A DNA stretch of 64,000 nt from JAWXUU01 sp044426085 (GCA_044426085.1 JAWXUU010000011.1:7677-71676); one strand, 5' to 3'; positions 26,108-34,555 are shown, numbered from the stretch's first letter. Numbers and translations are program-made. The notes: generated by a model from the letters alone, not told the origin.

Positions 26108-26701
26108 TCAAACAATGAACACTCCGCCGATTAAAATAAAGTATAAATAAACCCAAACGGCGGTCAAAACGGGCAGTGCCACCATAAGGATAGTGTTTGT
26201 TGTGCGGTATTTGAATAATAGAAAGGATAGATATTCCCCAAGTGCGCCCCCGAAAATTGCGACGAGCATGATTTTCAAATCGGGAATGCGTTCGTATCTT
26301 TTGAAGTTTAGTTTTTCCTCTGCAAGAATTGTATCCTTTTGAAGCTTGTCACCGTTGTGTGGTTGTGGTTGTGGTTGTGGTTGTGGGTGCGGTTGTGACT
26401 GTGGTCGTGGGTGCGTGGCTGTGGCTGTGGCGGTTTTGGCTTTCTCGTTTTCTTTTTTTGTGGTTTTTGATTTTGCCGTTGCAACAGTCTCGCTTTTTGT
26501 TGTTTCGCCTTTCTCTTTTTCGCTTTTCAAATTGTTTTTCTCGGTTTCTTCTTTTTTATTTGATTCAAGCTGTTTGATAGGCGTTGGCTGTGGGGTTGGC
26601 TGTCCGTTTTTCAATCTGTCGGCGCGTTGAATTTTCACAATTCGAAACCCGAAGATGTTTATCGCAAGTATATATGAAATAGAAATGATGGCAAGAAGCA
26701 T
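26108..26701 (-). CDS. DUF1294-like membrane protein with low-complexity insert
   Basis: The protein has 197 aa. The N-terminal membrane helix ends IQRADR and the C-terminal part reads RYERIPDLKIMLVAIFGGALGEYLSFLLFKYRT, matching the RIPE...GGalG...rHKT plan of DUF1294, although the His is replaced. The two halves, normally adjacent, are separated by about 95 residues of Lys/Glu/Thr-rich and PQPQPHP repeats. The start is ATG 26701 behind ATCGGAGG. The family function is unknown. Confidence 0.65.
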   Translation of the reverse strand: MLLAIISISYILAINIFGFRIVKIQRADRLKNGQPTPQPTPIKQLESNKKEETEKNNLKSEKEKGETTKSETVATAKSKTTKKENEKAKTATATATHPRPQSQPHPQPQPQPQPHNGDKLQKDTILAEEKLNFKRYERIPDLKIMLVAIFGGALGEYLSFLLFKYRTTNTILMVALPVLTAVWVYLYFILIGGVFIV

Positions 26702-26818
26702 AAATTTCCTCCGATTTTTCTTATATCATTGGCAATTTTTCCCAAAAATATGCAGATGTTGTCATATTTGGGTGGGTGTGGTCATATATTTTGATATAAA
26801 ATAAAGGCGGGAAAGGCA

Positions 26819-28276
26819 ATGAAGCAGGAAAACATGTATCAAGATATCGCAAGGCGCACTGGTGGCGAAATATATTTGGGGGTCGTGGGTCCAGTGCGAA
26901 CGGGCAAGTCGACGTTTATTTCAAAGTTTATCGAACAGCTTGTTTTGCCTAATATAAAGGATGAAAGTGAAAAAGCCCGCATAATTGACGAAATGCCTCA
27001 ATCGGGAAGTGGAAAAAGCGTGACCACGGCAGAGCCTAAATTTTGCCCAACGGGTGGAACGATTATCGAAAAAGCGGGGGTTGTGGGCAAGATCAGGCTT
27101 TGCGATTGTGCGGGGTATCTTGTGGATGGTGCTGTGAAGATTGGTGATGATGAAAGGTTGATAAGCACAATGTGGTCTGAATCGCCAATAAGCTTTGAAA
27201 AAGCAAGCGAAATTGGAACAAGCAAAGTTGTGAAGCAGCACTCCACCGTCGCTGTTTTGGTGACTTGCGATGGCAGTATTGTGGATTTGCCAAGGGAAAA
27301 TTATCAAAGCGCGGAAGAGCGAACTGTTCGCGAGCTGAAAGCCATAGGCAAGCCTTTTATCATAATTTTAAACACCCGCATGCCAAAAAGTGAAAATACA
27401 ACAAAGCTTGCGGGGGAACTTTCACAAAAGTATAACGCAAGGGTGATTGCGACAGACGTCGCGCAAATGCAAGAATTGGAGGTATGTGAAATTTTGCAAG
27501 AATTATCAAAGGAATTTAAAATCAAGAAGTTTGAAATGAAAATGCCCAAATGGATGCAAGCATGCGAAAAAGATAGCGATGTTATAAGCGAGATTTTTTC
27601 CAAACTCACGGCGGTTGATATGGATAAAATCGCGACGGCGGAGCAAGCTTGTGAAATTTTCAGTGGCGGTGATATCACGCTGAAAGGTGTGGAAAAAGAC
27701 TTAGGCACAGGGATTGTGACGGGGGAATTTGAAGCGCGGGAAGGTTTGTTTTTTGAAGTGCTTTCAAAAAATTGCGGGGTGGAAATCAGTGATGAATTTT
27801 CCCTTATCGCAACGCTTAAGCAACTTCAAAGTGCAAAGGTGGAATATGAAAAACTCAAAGACGCACTTTATGAAGCGGAAGCGACGGGATATGGAGTTGT
27901 TTTGCCAAGTTTATCGCAATTGGAACTTTACGAGCCAGAACTTCTCAAGGAAGGCAGTCAGTTTGGTGTGCGATTGAAAGCGAAAGCGCCATCGCTTCAC
28001 ATCATGCGCGTTGATGTGGAAACAGAACTTCACCCAATCGTGGGCAGTGAAGCGCAGGGCGAAGAACTGGTCAGTTCAATGCTGAAAGATTTCGAATCAA
28101 ACCGCGGTGATATTTGGGATACCAACATGTTCGGGCGTCCGCTTTCGGGGCTTATTCGCGACGGCATAAATCAAAAATTGTCGCAAATGCCAACGTCGGT
28201 GCGCGGAAAAATGCAAAGGACAGTGTCGAGAATTGTCAACGAAGGCAAGGGCGGAGTCATCTGCATTCTCTTATAA
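26819..28276 (+). CDS. spoIVA: Stage IV sporulation protein A (spore coat ATPase)
   Basis: The protein has 485 aa, near the usual 492. The N-terminus MYQDIARRTGGEIYLGVVGPVRTGKSTFI contains the Walker A VGPVRTGKST. GSGKSVTTAEPKF and a D-rich switch LCDCAGYLVDGA follow. The C-terminus ends RIVNEGKGGVICILL, typical of SpoIVA. It polymerises on the forespore surface using ATP and is the basement layer of the coat, expected under sigma-E. RBS AAAGGCG. Confidence 0.95.
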   Translation: MKQENMYQDIARRTGGEIYLGVVGPVRTGKSTFISKFIEQLVLPNIKDESEKARIIDEMPQSGSGKSVTTAEPKFCPTGGTIIEKAGVVGKIRLCDCAGYLVDGAVKIGDDERLISTMWSESPISFEKASEIGTSKVVKQHSTVAVLVTCDGSIVDLPRENYQSAEERTVRELKAIGKPFIIILNTRMPKSENTTKLAGELSQKYNARVIATDVAQMQELEVCEILQELSKEFKIKKFEMKMPKWMQACEKDSDVISEIFSKLTAVDMDKIATAEQACEIFSGGDITLKGVEKDLGTGIVTGEFEAREGLFFEVLSKNCGVEISDEFSLIATLKQLQSAKVEYEKLKDALYEAEATGYGVVLPSLSQLELYEPELLKEGSQFGVRLKAKAPSLHIMRVDVETELHPIVGSEAQGEELVSSMLKDFESNRGDIWDTNMFGRPLSGLIRDGINQKLSQMPTSVRGKMQRTVSRIVNEGKGGVICILL

Positions 28277-28286
28277 TATTTTTCTC

Positions 28287-28322
28287 CAACAGCTTGCATT
28301 TTTTTGCAAGCTGTTTTGCTTT
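28287..28322 (+). terminator. spoIVA terminator
   Basis: CAACAGCTTGCA pairs with TGCAAGCTGTTTTG around TTTTTT, followed by a T-rich stretch. Confidence 0.8.
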
Positions 28323-28416
28323 TGTTGTGAAAAACTCTTGTAAATTTAAGAAAAAAGGTATAGAATATAAGTGTTAATGAACTTCTAAAAATTTTTAAAA
28401 TACGGAGGATAAAAAT

Positions 28417-29304
28417 ATGTTAGATAACTTTGTTTCTTATGTTTATTATTACACTGGATATAATATTAGCGGTGTTGTTGATATGATTTTTAGCATTGCG
28501 ATGATTTGCATTGCGATGTTTGTTTTGCTCTGGCTTAATAAAAAGCTTTGCAAGGGGATTGAAGCAAGAATGACAGCAAGTGAGAAAGGCGAACACGTGA
28601 ATGTGGTTGAGTGGATAAGAAAAATTATTAAATGCTTAATAATTTTCTTCTGCATTATCACAGCACTGTATCAAGTTCAAGGTCTTGAACAACTCATGAC
28701 ATCAATTTTGGCTGGGTCTGGTATTCTTGCAATCGCAATCGGGCTCGCTTCGCAAGATGCCGCGTCAAACTTGATTTCAGGTATTATGGTTTCAATTTTC
28801 AAACCGTTTGCCGTTGGCAACACAATCAAACTTGTGGGAAGCGGAACTATTGGAACAGTGGAAGAAATAACTCTTCGCCACACTGTGCTAAGAACTATCG
28901 AAAATAAACGCGTTATCGTTCCAAACAGCACAATCAACAGCGAAACTATTGAAAATGCTCATTTTGGCGATTCTGAAATCTGCAACTATGTGGAAATTGG
29001 CATAACTTACGAATCGGATATCACAAAGGCAAAGGCGCTTTGTCTTGAAGAAACTTTGAAAAACGAGCGAGTGATTGATAAAAGAACTCCAGAACAAAAA
29101 CTTGCGGGTGATCCGCTTGTGAACGTTATCGTTTTCCGCTTGGATGATTCCGCAGTCGTTCTCCGAATCGCATTGTGGTCGCAAGACGCCGCAAACGGTT
29201 TTGCCGCCAAAGGCGAAATCATGGAAAGTATCAAATGCAGATTCGATAAAGTAGAAGGCGTAGAAATGGCATACCCACATGTGGTTGTTGTGCCAAAAGC
29301 GTGA
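28417..29304 (+). CDS. Small-conductance mechanosensitive channel, MscS family
   Basis: The protein has 295 aa. Three N-terminal membrane segments (about 20-40, 70-90, 95-115), then the pore helix and beta domain: GSGILAIAIGLASQDAASNLISGIMVSIFKPFAVG, and RTIENKRVIVPNS. It gates under membrane tension to release osmolytes. The start is ATG 28417 behind TACGGAGGAT. It is monocistronic, ending near the repeat at 29350. Confidence 0.93.
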   Translation: MLDNFVSYVYYYTGYNISGVVDMIFSIAMICIAMFVLLWLNKKLCKGIEARMTASEKGEHVNVVEWIRKIIKCLIIFFCIITALYQVQGLEQLMTSILAGSGILAIAIGLASQDAASNLISGIMVSIFKPFAVGNTIKLVGSGTIGTVEEITLRHTVLRTIENKRVIVPNSTINSETIENAHFGDSEICNYVEIGITYESDITKAKALCLEETLKNERVIDKRTPEQKLAGDPLVNVIVFRLDDSAVVLRIALWSQDAANGFAAKGEIMESIKCRFDKVEGVEMAYPHVVVVPKA

Positions 29305-29349
29305 ATGGGAGTTATAAAAGCGTTGCTGACGTAGCGAACGGCTGAACAT

Positions 29350-29570
29350 AAAATTAAAAATTAAAAATTAAAAATTAAAAATTAAAAATTGTGGTAATGC
29401 AATCGCTCCGCTCTTGCTTTCAATTTTTAAGCCTTGTTATTTAATGCTATGGATGCCGCTAGAGCGTAAGTTTCATAGTAGGCAAACTTTAATTTGCATG
29501 CACGAGCTTGCGAGTGCTTACCACAATTTTTAATTTTTAATTTTTAATTTTTAATTTTTAATTTTTAATT
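29350..29570. repeat. MITE-like hairpin repeat, family 1 copy 3
   Basis: About five AAAAATT heptads on each side in inverted orientation enclose GTGGTAATGCAATCGC...GCGAGTGCTTACCAC. The centre (about 29425-29495) is diverged and lacks the GGAACG hairpin of the other copies. Confidence 0.75.
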
Positions 29571-29612
29571 TAAAAAACCTTTCTCTCAAAACTAACAAAA
29601 AAGGAATAACAC

Positions 29613-30188
29613 ATGATAACCAAAACACTGCTGATTGCCAGCAACAATGCGCATAAAATTGAAGAGATAAAAAGCATACTTGGGGGCAAGTTTGAAAAGA
29701 TTTTGTCGTTGAAAGAGGTTGGGTGCAATCTAGAACCTGAAGAAAACGGCGAGACATTTTTTGATAATGCACTGATAAAGGCGCGTGAAATTTCCCTTGC
29801 AACGGGGTATGCGACGATTTCGGACGACAGTGGCATTGTGGTTGATGCCCTTGGCGGTGCACCTGGGGTGCATTCTGCAAGGTATTCCGAAGCGGGCACA
29901 GACGAGGAAAACAATAAAAAACTGCTCAAAAATCTTGCGGGCAAGGATAGAACGGCTAAGTTTGTTTCCAGCGTGGTGCTGTTTTTTTCGGAAGATGAAA
30001 TATATTCAGGGCATGGCGAAGCGCACGGCGTGGTTTTGGAAGAATACCGCGGAAGTGGCGGGTTTGGATATGACCCACTGTTTTTGTCGGATGATTTGGG
30101 CAAAACGTATGCCGAGGCAACAAGCGAAGAAAAAAATTTAATTTCCCACCGCAAAAGGGCGCTTGAAAATTTGCTTGCTAAAATTTGA
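29613..30188 (+). CDS. rdgB: XTP/dITP diphosphatase (RdgB/HAM1)
   Basis: The protein has 191 aa, full length. Substrate motif LIASNNAHKIEEIK at the N-terminus, the acidic SDDSGIVVDALGGAPGVHSARYS (about 72-94), and GSGGFGYDPLF (about 150). It removes deaminated purine nucleotides before they enter DNA or RNA. RBS AAGGAA before ATG 29613. The phosphoesterase gene follows after 106 bases; the pair is often linked in Firmicutes. Confidence 0.95.
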   Translation: MITKTLLIASNNAHKIEEIKSILGGKFEKILSLKEVGCNLEPEENGETFFDNALIKAREISLATGYATISDDSGIVVDALGGAPGVHSARYSEAGTDEENNKKLLKNLAGKDRTAKFVSSVVLFFSEDEIYSGHGEAHGVVLEEYRGSGGFGYDPLFLSDDLGKTYAEATSEEKNLISHRKRALENLLAKI

Positions 30189-30294
30189 AGATAAGAAGAT
30201 AATAAAATAAGATTGCAAATAAAAAAGATTGTAAATAAAAATTAAAAGATAATCAAAAGATTTGATAGCATTGGTTTTGCAAAGGGGGTGTAGC

Positions 30295-30759
30295 GTGAAA
30301 AATATACTGGTTGTTTCTGATTTGCATTATGAGAAAGTGAACATACAAAAAATAATGCCTAAAATTGCGGAAGCTGATATGATAGTTTTCTGCGGTGATG
30401 GGTATGATAGTTTTGTGGAAAAAACGAAAGCAGTTGCGGGCAAGGTGTTTGCGGTCAAAGGCAATTGCGACACTTTTTCGAATGTGGAAGATTTGATTCT
30501 GCAAGTGGAAAATTTGAAAATTTTGGTCACTCACGGGCATAAGCACGGCGTGAAAAGCGGACTTTTCAACCTTCGTGACGCGTGTTTGCAAGCGGGGGCG
30601 AGCGTTGCGTTTTTTGGGCACACGCATTATGCCACGGAAGTTTGCGACGGCGGAGTGAAGATGATAAACCCCGGCGCGATATCAGATACGTTCGAGCCAA
30701 CATACTATTTCTGTACAGTTTCGGGGGATAAATTGTTTGGAAAGCATGTGGAAGTGTAG
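30295..30759 (+). CDS. YfcE/MJ0936-type metallophosphoesterase
   Basis: The protein has 154 aa from GTG 30295, chosen for the AAAGGGGGTG just upstream; the upstream ATG frame has no such site. Metal-ligand motifs in order: SDLHYE (about 7), FCGDGYD (about 36), KGNCD (about 61), THGHKHG (about 81) and GHTHYAT (about 107). It is a two-metal phosphodiesterase of unknown natural substrate. Confidence 0.9.
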   Translation: MKNILVVSDLHYEKVNIQKIMPKIAEADMIVFCGDGYDSFVEKTKAVAGKVFAVKGNCDTFSNVEDLILQVENLKILVTHGHKHGVKSGLFNLRDACLQAGASVAFFGHTHYATEVCDGGVKMINPGAISDTFEPTYYFCTVSGDKLFGKHVEV

Positions 30760-30960
30760 GCAAATTGTGATTTTTTAAAAATAAATGAAAAAAATTGAAA
30801 AAACTTACAAAAAACTGTAAAAATTTAAAAAAAAAGTGGCAAAAATAGGTGCATTTTGCAAAAGTTTGTGCTATACTAGCAAAGCACTCGGAAGAGGTAT
30901 GCAAAAAAGATAAAAACTTACTAAATATTCAAAAAAAGTGAAAAAAGCAGTGTAAAAACC

Positions 30961-30990
30961 TTGACAAGCAATTATATTTTATGATAAAAT
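30961..30990 (+). promoter_or_regulatory. Promoter of the second tRNA cluster
   Basis: TTGACA (30961-30966), an 18-base spacer and TAAAAT (30985-30990), 52 bases before tRNA-Gly. It has the same layout as the promoter at 5077-5106. The rest of 30760-31041 is AT-rich with no gene visible. Confidence 0.65.
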
Positions 30991-31041
30991 TGATAAGCGT
31001 TGAGGAAGTGCAGGCGAGATAATCGCAAGCGTATGTTTGAT

Positions 31042-31115
31042 GCAGGTGTAGTTCAATGGTAGAACTCCAGCCTTCCAAGCTGGTCACGAGGGTCCGATTC
31101 CCTTCACCTGCTCCA
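31042..31115 (+). tRNA. tRNA-Gly(TCC)
   Basis: Acceptor GCAGGTG/CACCTGC, anticodon loop CTTCCAA giving TCC, and encoded CCA. Confidence 0.95.
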
Positions 31116-31121
31116 TTTTAT

Positions 31122-31198
31122 GTGCCTGTAGCTCAGTAGGATAGAGCAACAGCCTTCTAAGCTGTGGGCCAGGGGTTCGACTCCCTTCAGGCACACCA
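31122..31198 (+). tRNA. tRNA-Arg(TCT)
   Basis: Acceptor GTGCCTG/CAGGCAC, anticodon loop CTTCTAA giving TCT, and encoded CCA. Confidence 0.95.
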
Positions 31199-31200
31199 AT

Positions 31201-31277
31201 GGTGATCTTAGCTCAGTTGGTAGAGCGCCAGATTGTGGCTCTGGAGGTCATGAGTTCGATCCTCATAGGTCACCCCA
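31201..31277 (+). tRNA. tRNA-His(GTG)
   Basis: Extra G at -1, acceptor GTGATCT/AGGTCAC, discriminator C, anticodon GTG in GATTGTGGCT, and encoded CCA. Confidence 0.95.
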
Positions 31278-31314
31278 ATAAAACACATAAAACTTTTTTC
31301 CACGAAACTTTCGT

Positions 31315-31389
31315 TGGGGTATCGCCAAGCGGTAAGGCATCAGACTTTGACTCTGACATTCGTAAGTTCAAATCTTGCTACCCCAGCCA
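31315..31389 (+). tRNA. tRNA-Gln(TTG)
   Basis: Acceptor TGGGGTA/TACCCCA, anticodon TTG in ACTTTGACT, and encoded CCA. Confidence 0.95.
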
Positions 31390-31393
31390 TTGT

Positions 31394-31469
31394 GGTTCAT
31401 TAGCTCAGGTGGTAGAGCACATGACTTTTAATCATGTTGTCCGGAGTTCGAATCTCCGATGAATCACCA
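31394..31469 (+). tRNA. tRNA-Lys(TTT)
   Basis: Acceptor GGTTCAT/ATGAATC, anticodon TTT in ACTTTTAAT, and encoded CCA. Confidence 0.95.
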
Positions 31470-31472
31470 TTC

Positions 31473-31548
31473 GCATCTTTAGCTCAGTCGGTAGAGCAAA
31501 TGACTCTTAATCATTGGGCCCAGAGTTCGAATCTCTGAAGATGCACCA
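31473..31548 (+). tRNA. tRNA-Lys(CTT)
   Basis: Acceptor GCATCTT/AAGATGC, anticodon CTT in ACTCTTAAT, and encoded CCA. Confidence 0.95.
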
Positions 31549-31555
31549 GAATTCT

Positions 31556-31639
31556 GCGGATATGGCGGAATTGGCAGACGCGCTAGACTTAGGATCTAGT
31601 GTCTACGACATGGGGGTTCAAGTCCCTTTATCCGCACCA
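31556..31639 (+). tRNA. tRNA-Leu(TAG), integration target of prophage 2
   Basis: A type II tRNA with acceptor GCGGATA/TATCCGC, anticodon TAG in ACTTAGGAT, long variable arm and encoded CCA. It remains intact; copies of its 3' part lie at 44397-44452 and, shorter, at 44618-44645. Confidence 0.95.
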
Positions 31640-31643
31640 TTCT
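31588..31643 (+). repeat. attL of prophage 2
   Basis: A 56-bp sequence from the anticodon loop through the end of tRNA-Leu and four bases beyond, identical to 44397-44452. Confidence 0.95.
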
Positions 31644-31644
31644 T

Positions 31645-31676
31645 AAAGAGCCTTTCAGAAATGAAAGGCTCTTTTA
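31645..31676 (+). terminator. Terminator after tRNA-Leu
   Basis: AAGAGCCTTTCA pairs with TGAAAGGCTCTT around GAAA and is followed by a T-run. Confidence 0.85.
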
Positions 31677-31809
31677 CTTTTCCCTTTATTTATGGGGGTT
31701 GTAGCCATTTTTTGTGCTTTTATTTTTATAGATTTTAATTTTTGTTAAATTTCATATTTTTGCTAAAAAACAGCAAATTTTCGCAAAAAAATAAAAAAAC
31801 TGTAATTTA

Positions 31810-31832
31810 TTGGGGTACTAATTGGGGTACTA
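31810..31832. repeat. Tandem arm-type repeats at the left end of prophage 2
   Basis: TTGGGGTACTA occurs twice with a 12-bp period (31810 and 31822), just beyond the integrase stop. Related TTGGGGACTA and TTGGGGGTTGA lie at the right end (44326-44346). It parallels the GGGTAAGTT repeats of prophage 1. Confidence 0.55.
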
Positions 31833-31868
31833 GATACCATCTTAAAATCAATGCTTTTTTGCGATAGT

Positions 31869-32966
31869 CTACTTTTTGTCTAGTGTATTGTTATTAAACT
31901 GCTCGGCTATTTGTTGATCAAACTTTTCGCTTTCACGTAATGCAAAATCTTCACGCACATCGGTGTATATATCCATAGTCATGGCTATTGTTGTGTGCCC
32001 CATCCACGATTGCACAACCTTTTGTGATATACCATATTCATGGCAATTTGTCGCAAAGGTCTTGCGTAAATCTCGCACTGTTCGATTTTCAAAAATTTTG
32101 TGAAATTGACGTGTAACATAATCGGGTTTGTAATCAAATTTAAGTTCTTTATCTCCCAACAACCGTTTAACACTATCAAAGAACGGTAACATCCTTTGCG
32201 ACTTCTTAGTTTTTGTCCCATTAACTTTGAAAAAGTTTTCTGTGCATTCTTTCGGATTAAATCGCAAAGCTTCGCTTCTGCGTTGCCCAGTTAAAAGCAC
32301 GAATATATAATATTTTTTCAAATTCTCTGACACTGCTTTTGTTTTGAACAAAATTTCTTGTTCTGCTTTCGTTAGTGCAATAGAATGGATTTTATCATAG
32401 ACAACAACATTTAATTGCTCCGCTGGATCAATTTTAATTACGTTGTTTATTCTTGCCGTTTTAAACAGTGATTTTATATAGCACCTTATTTTATGCCTTG
32501 TGTTTCCGCCTTCGATATTATTCAAAAGTCGTTGCAAATCTGCATTAGTTATCCGTCTGATGTTTTTAGAGCCGATATTGCCACGGATATGCTTATTGGT
32601 TATGTACTGAATACTTTTGAATGTATCTTTAGAACATGAAGGCTTTTTATATATTTCTAGCCATTCATCAAGCCATTGCCCTACTGTTGTAACAGTAGGC
32701 TTTTTTGTTTTTTCTGGTTTAAACTCGGCTTTCCATGCTTTGTATTTTTGTACTACAATAGCTTGTGTTTTGCCGTAAAAACCTATTCTTTCACCTTCGT
32801 ATGTGATTCTTAGCTCCCACACGTTGTTTTTTCTTTTTCTTAAAGTGTTTCCTGCAACTTTCATTATTTCTTCTTCCTTTTGGTTGTTATTTTGAAATAA
32901 TGCAGTTTCTTTCGCACTTCCCCCCGCTGGTTCGTACCAGTTATGACTTTGTGTTGCACCATCCAT
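31869..32966 (-). CDS. int: Tyrosine recombinase / phage integrase (possible 5' frameshift)
   Basis: The protein has 365 aa from ATG 32966. AP2-like arm-binding domain with WELRITYEGERIGFYGKTQ (about 50-70), core-binding domain, then catalytic parts LLTGQRRSEALRF, VRDLRKTFATNCHEYG, QSWMGHTTIAMT and nucleophile Tyr in DIYTDV. ATG 32966 has no good ribosome site. The frame stays open upstream, reading AIAEANQEQQTAINK, and an ATG at 33072 behind AAAAGGAG would join it if the A6 tract (T6 at 33053-33058) were one base shorter. The true start or integrity is therefore uncertain. Confidence 0.85.
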   Translation of the reverse strand: MDGATQSHNWYEPAGGSAKETALFQNNNQKEEEIMKVAGNTLRKRKNNVWELRITYEGERIGFYGKTQAIVVQKYKAWKAEFKPEKTKKPTVTTVGQWLDEWLEIYKKPSCSKDTFKSIQYITNKHIRGNIGSKNIRRITNADLQRLLNNIEGGNTRHKIRCYIKSLFKTARINNVIKIDPAEQLNVVVYDKIHSIALTKAEQEILFKTKAVSENLKKYYIFVLLTGQRRSEALRFNPKECTENFFKVNGTKTKKSQRMLPFFDSVKRLLGDKELKFDYKPDYVTRQFHKIFENRTVRDLRKTFATNCHEYGISQKVVQSWMGHTTIAMTMDIYTDVREDFALRESEKFDQQIAEQFNNNTLDKK

Positions 32967-33102
32967 AAATGAAATTAATCCATGGATAAGTGCGTATTGT
33001 TTGTTGATTGCAGTTTGCTGTTCTTGGTTAGCTTCTGCGATTGCTAGTAGAATTTTTTATATTTTCTTTCATATAAAAACTCCTTTTAATTAATAAATTC
33101 TT

Positions 33103-33444
33103 TTAATTAATAAATTCTTTTGATGTTTGAAGCCCTTGTATGTATGCCATGGCTTTTATTTTGCCGATAGCATTTAATGTGTTAAATGCTATAAATAACT
33201 CATGTTCTTGTTTTGTTAATGCTGGTCGTTGTTCTGTGCGTTCAATCACCTCTTTATTTTCCCTCCCGAGAAGATGATCGACAGAAACATTAAAAAAGTC
33301 TGCCAAAAGAATGAGTTGTTCTGGCGAAGGTTGCCTTCTGCCCGTTTCATAGTGTGCGTACGCTTGATAAGTGATACCTAATACATTTGCAACTTCTCGT
33401 TGATTAAGTTTGCTTCCAGTACGCAAGTTGTATAAATTATTCAT
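33103..33444 (-). CDS. Cro/CI-type HTH repressor of prophage 2
   Basis: The protein has 113 aa from ATG 33444, which begins a canonical HTH_3 domain (MNNLYNLRTGSKLNQREV, then GITYQAYAHYETGRRQPS). A helical C-terminal part follows. The upstream spacer is poor in ribosome-site sequence, so a longer form from 33483 is possible. It is divergent from the early operon; CAAACA/TGTTTG operators lie on both sides of the facing promoter. Confidence 0.85.
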   Translation of the reverse strand: MNNLYNLRTGSKLNQREVANVLGITYQAYAHYETGRRQPSPEQLILLADFFNVSVDHLLGRENKEVIERTEQRPALTKQEHELFIAFNTLNAIGKIKAMAYIQGLQTSKEFIN

Positions 33445-33476
33445 TCTTTGATAATAGTTTAAGTTTGTGAAAAAAA

Positions 33477-33550
33477 CAAACAAAATGTGTGATAGTACTT
33501 GACATACTACATATAGTGTGGTATTATTAGCACATCAAACAAAATGTTTG
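33477..33550 (+). promoter_or_regulatory. Early promoter and two operators of prophage 2
   Basis: TTGACA (33499-33504), 17 bases, TATTAT (33522-33527). Operators CAAACAAAATGTGTG (33477-33491) and the palindrome CAAACAAAATGTTTG (33536-33550) flank it. The latter is placed to block the rightward transcript. Confidence 0.7.
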
Positions 33551-33733
33551 GTATAAAATGCATTAATTGCAATCATCATACCTCCTTAAAATATAATAAC
33601 GGCTATCTGGGTGCGAGCCACCCAGAACGGCTGGAGGGGCGGTGACAAAAGGGAACATATGAAACAGAACTAACCGCCGTGGGGCGTTAGAAATAAAAAA
33701 GTGCTTGGCGTAGCTGGGCGAAGGATATGAAAA

Positions 33734-34003
33734 ATGAATAAACTGGAATTTGTTACATCGCATGGGGATGATTTGAAATCATTCAACGATGAACAAGAAA
33801 GCAACAAGAAAACAATCAATGCATTGAAATTTAAAAATCAGCTGCTGAAAGAAAAGTTTAGCTTGCCAGAAACGCAAGCGGAGTATGAAGAGAACTTGCG
33901 AGTAATCAACGAACTTGAATTTGCCAACACGTTGCTGGCGAAAAATATCGTGAAGTCGCAAAACATCATCGCAAGCGCGTTGGTAACAGAAGAATGGGAT
34001 TAG
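33734..34003 (+). CDS. Small early phage protein, coiled coil
   Basis: The protein has 89 aa, almost wholly helical and charged, with heptad-like Leu/Ile spacing (LKFKNQLLKEKF, INELEFANTLLAKN). Start ATG 33734 behind GAAGGATATG. First gene of the rightward operon. Unknown; prophage 1 has no equivalent. The 180 bases before it hold GC-rich dyads (GGGTG...CACCC) but no gene. Confidence 0.6.
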   Translation: MNKLEFVTSHGDDLKSFNDEQESNKKTINALKFKNQLLKEKFSLPETQAEYEENLRVINELEFANTLLAKNIVKSQNIIASALVTEEWD

Positions 34004-34012
34004 GGTGAAATC

Positions 34013-34156
34013 ATGCAACATAAAATAATGCAAATATATAAATCTTTTAATGATTGGTTAAAAAGAAACATCAAAGAAATTATATGGCTAGTTTGTTTGA
34101 GCGGTGTAACATATGGTGTTGCAACTTATTTGCTAGTTCCATTGTTTGGAATATAG
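34013..34156 (+). CDS. 47-aa membrane peptide
   Basis: The peptide has 47 aa: an amphipathic N-terminal half (MQIYKSFNDWLKRNIKE) and a transmembrane half (IIWLVCLSGVTYGVATYLLV). Start ATG 34013; TAGGGTGAAATC precedes it. Ends 10 bases before the next start. Could be a minor coat or exclusion protein. Confidence 0.5.
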   Translation: MQHKIMQIYKSFNDWLKRNIKEIIWLVCLSGVTYGVATYLLVPLFGI

Positions 34157-34166
34157 GCGGTGCAAG

Positions 34167-34379
34167 ATGGCGGAGATTAGGATCACGGGAACGAAAGAAG
34201 AGCTTGACAGCTTGTTCAGCAAAATAAATGGTGATGAAGATATAAGGATTTCGCAAGTGCAAAACGTGCGGAATGAATTTTATCCGAATCAGATCGGCAA
34301 GAATGCATTTATGGGATATATTAATATATCTTTTGTCGGTCTTCAAAATGCCAGTGACAAAGTGGCTAGAAATATCTAG
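34167..34379 (+). CDS. Small early phage protein, unknown
   Basis: The protein has 70 aa from ATG 34167 behind TAGGCGGTG. Beta-alpha pattern (EIRITGTKEELDSLFSKI, then GYINISFVGLQ). No membrane segment or recognised family. Last gene before the hairpins that precede the structural operon. Confidence 0.55.
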   Translation: MAEIRITGTKEELDSLFSKINGDEDIRISQVQNVRNEFYPNQIGKNAFMGYINISFVGLQNASDKVARNI

Positions 34380-34494
34380 CAAACTTTTTTCATATGTGGG
34401 GCTGGCGTAGTTAGCCCCTTCCTTTGAATCAAAAAGGTGGATTATGTGCAAAAAATATGTGAATAGGGCACGAGAGCCCAACATATTTCAAACT

Positions 34495-34518
34495 TAGGCG
34501 AATAGTTTTATTCGCCTA
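34495..34518 (+). terminator. Perfect 10-bp hairpin upstream of the structural operon, prophage 2
   Basis: TAGGCGAATA (34495-34504) pairs with TATTCGCCTA (34509-34518) around GTTT, then TTTCC. A second dyad GGGGCT...AGCCCC lies at about 34398-34418. Together they may separate early from structural transcription. Confidence 0.5.
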
Positions 34519-34555
34519 TTTCCACGTAAAAATATAGAAAGGGAGAAAAATAATA

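Noticed and set aside
26329..26630. Gly/Cys/Val-rich frames antisense to the DUF1294-like gene
   Set aside because: They are translations of the low-complexity DNA in wrong frames.
31199..31738. Open frames running across the tRNA cluster
   Set aside because: They lie entirely over tRNA genes and have no protein features.
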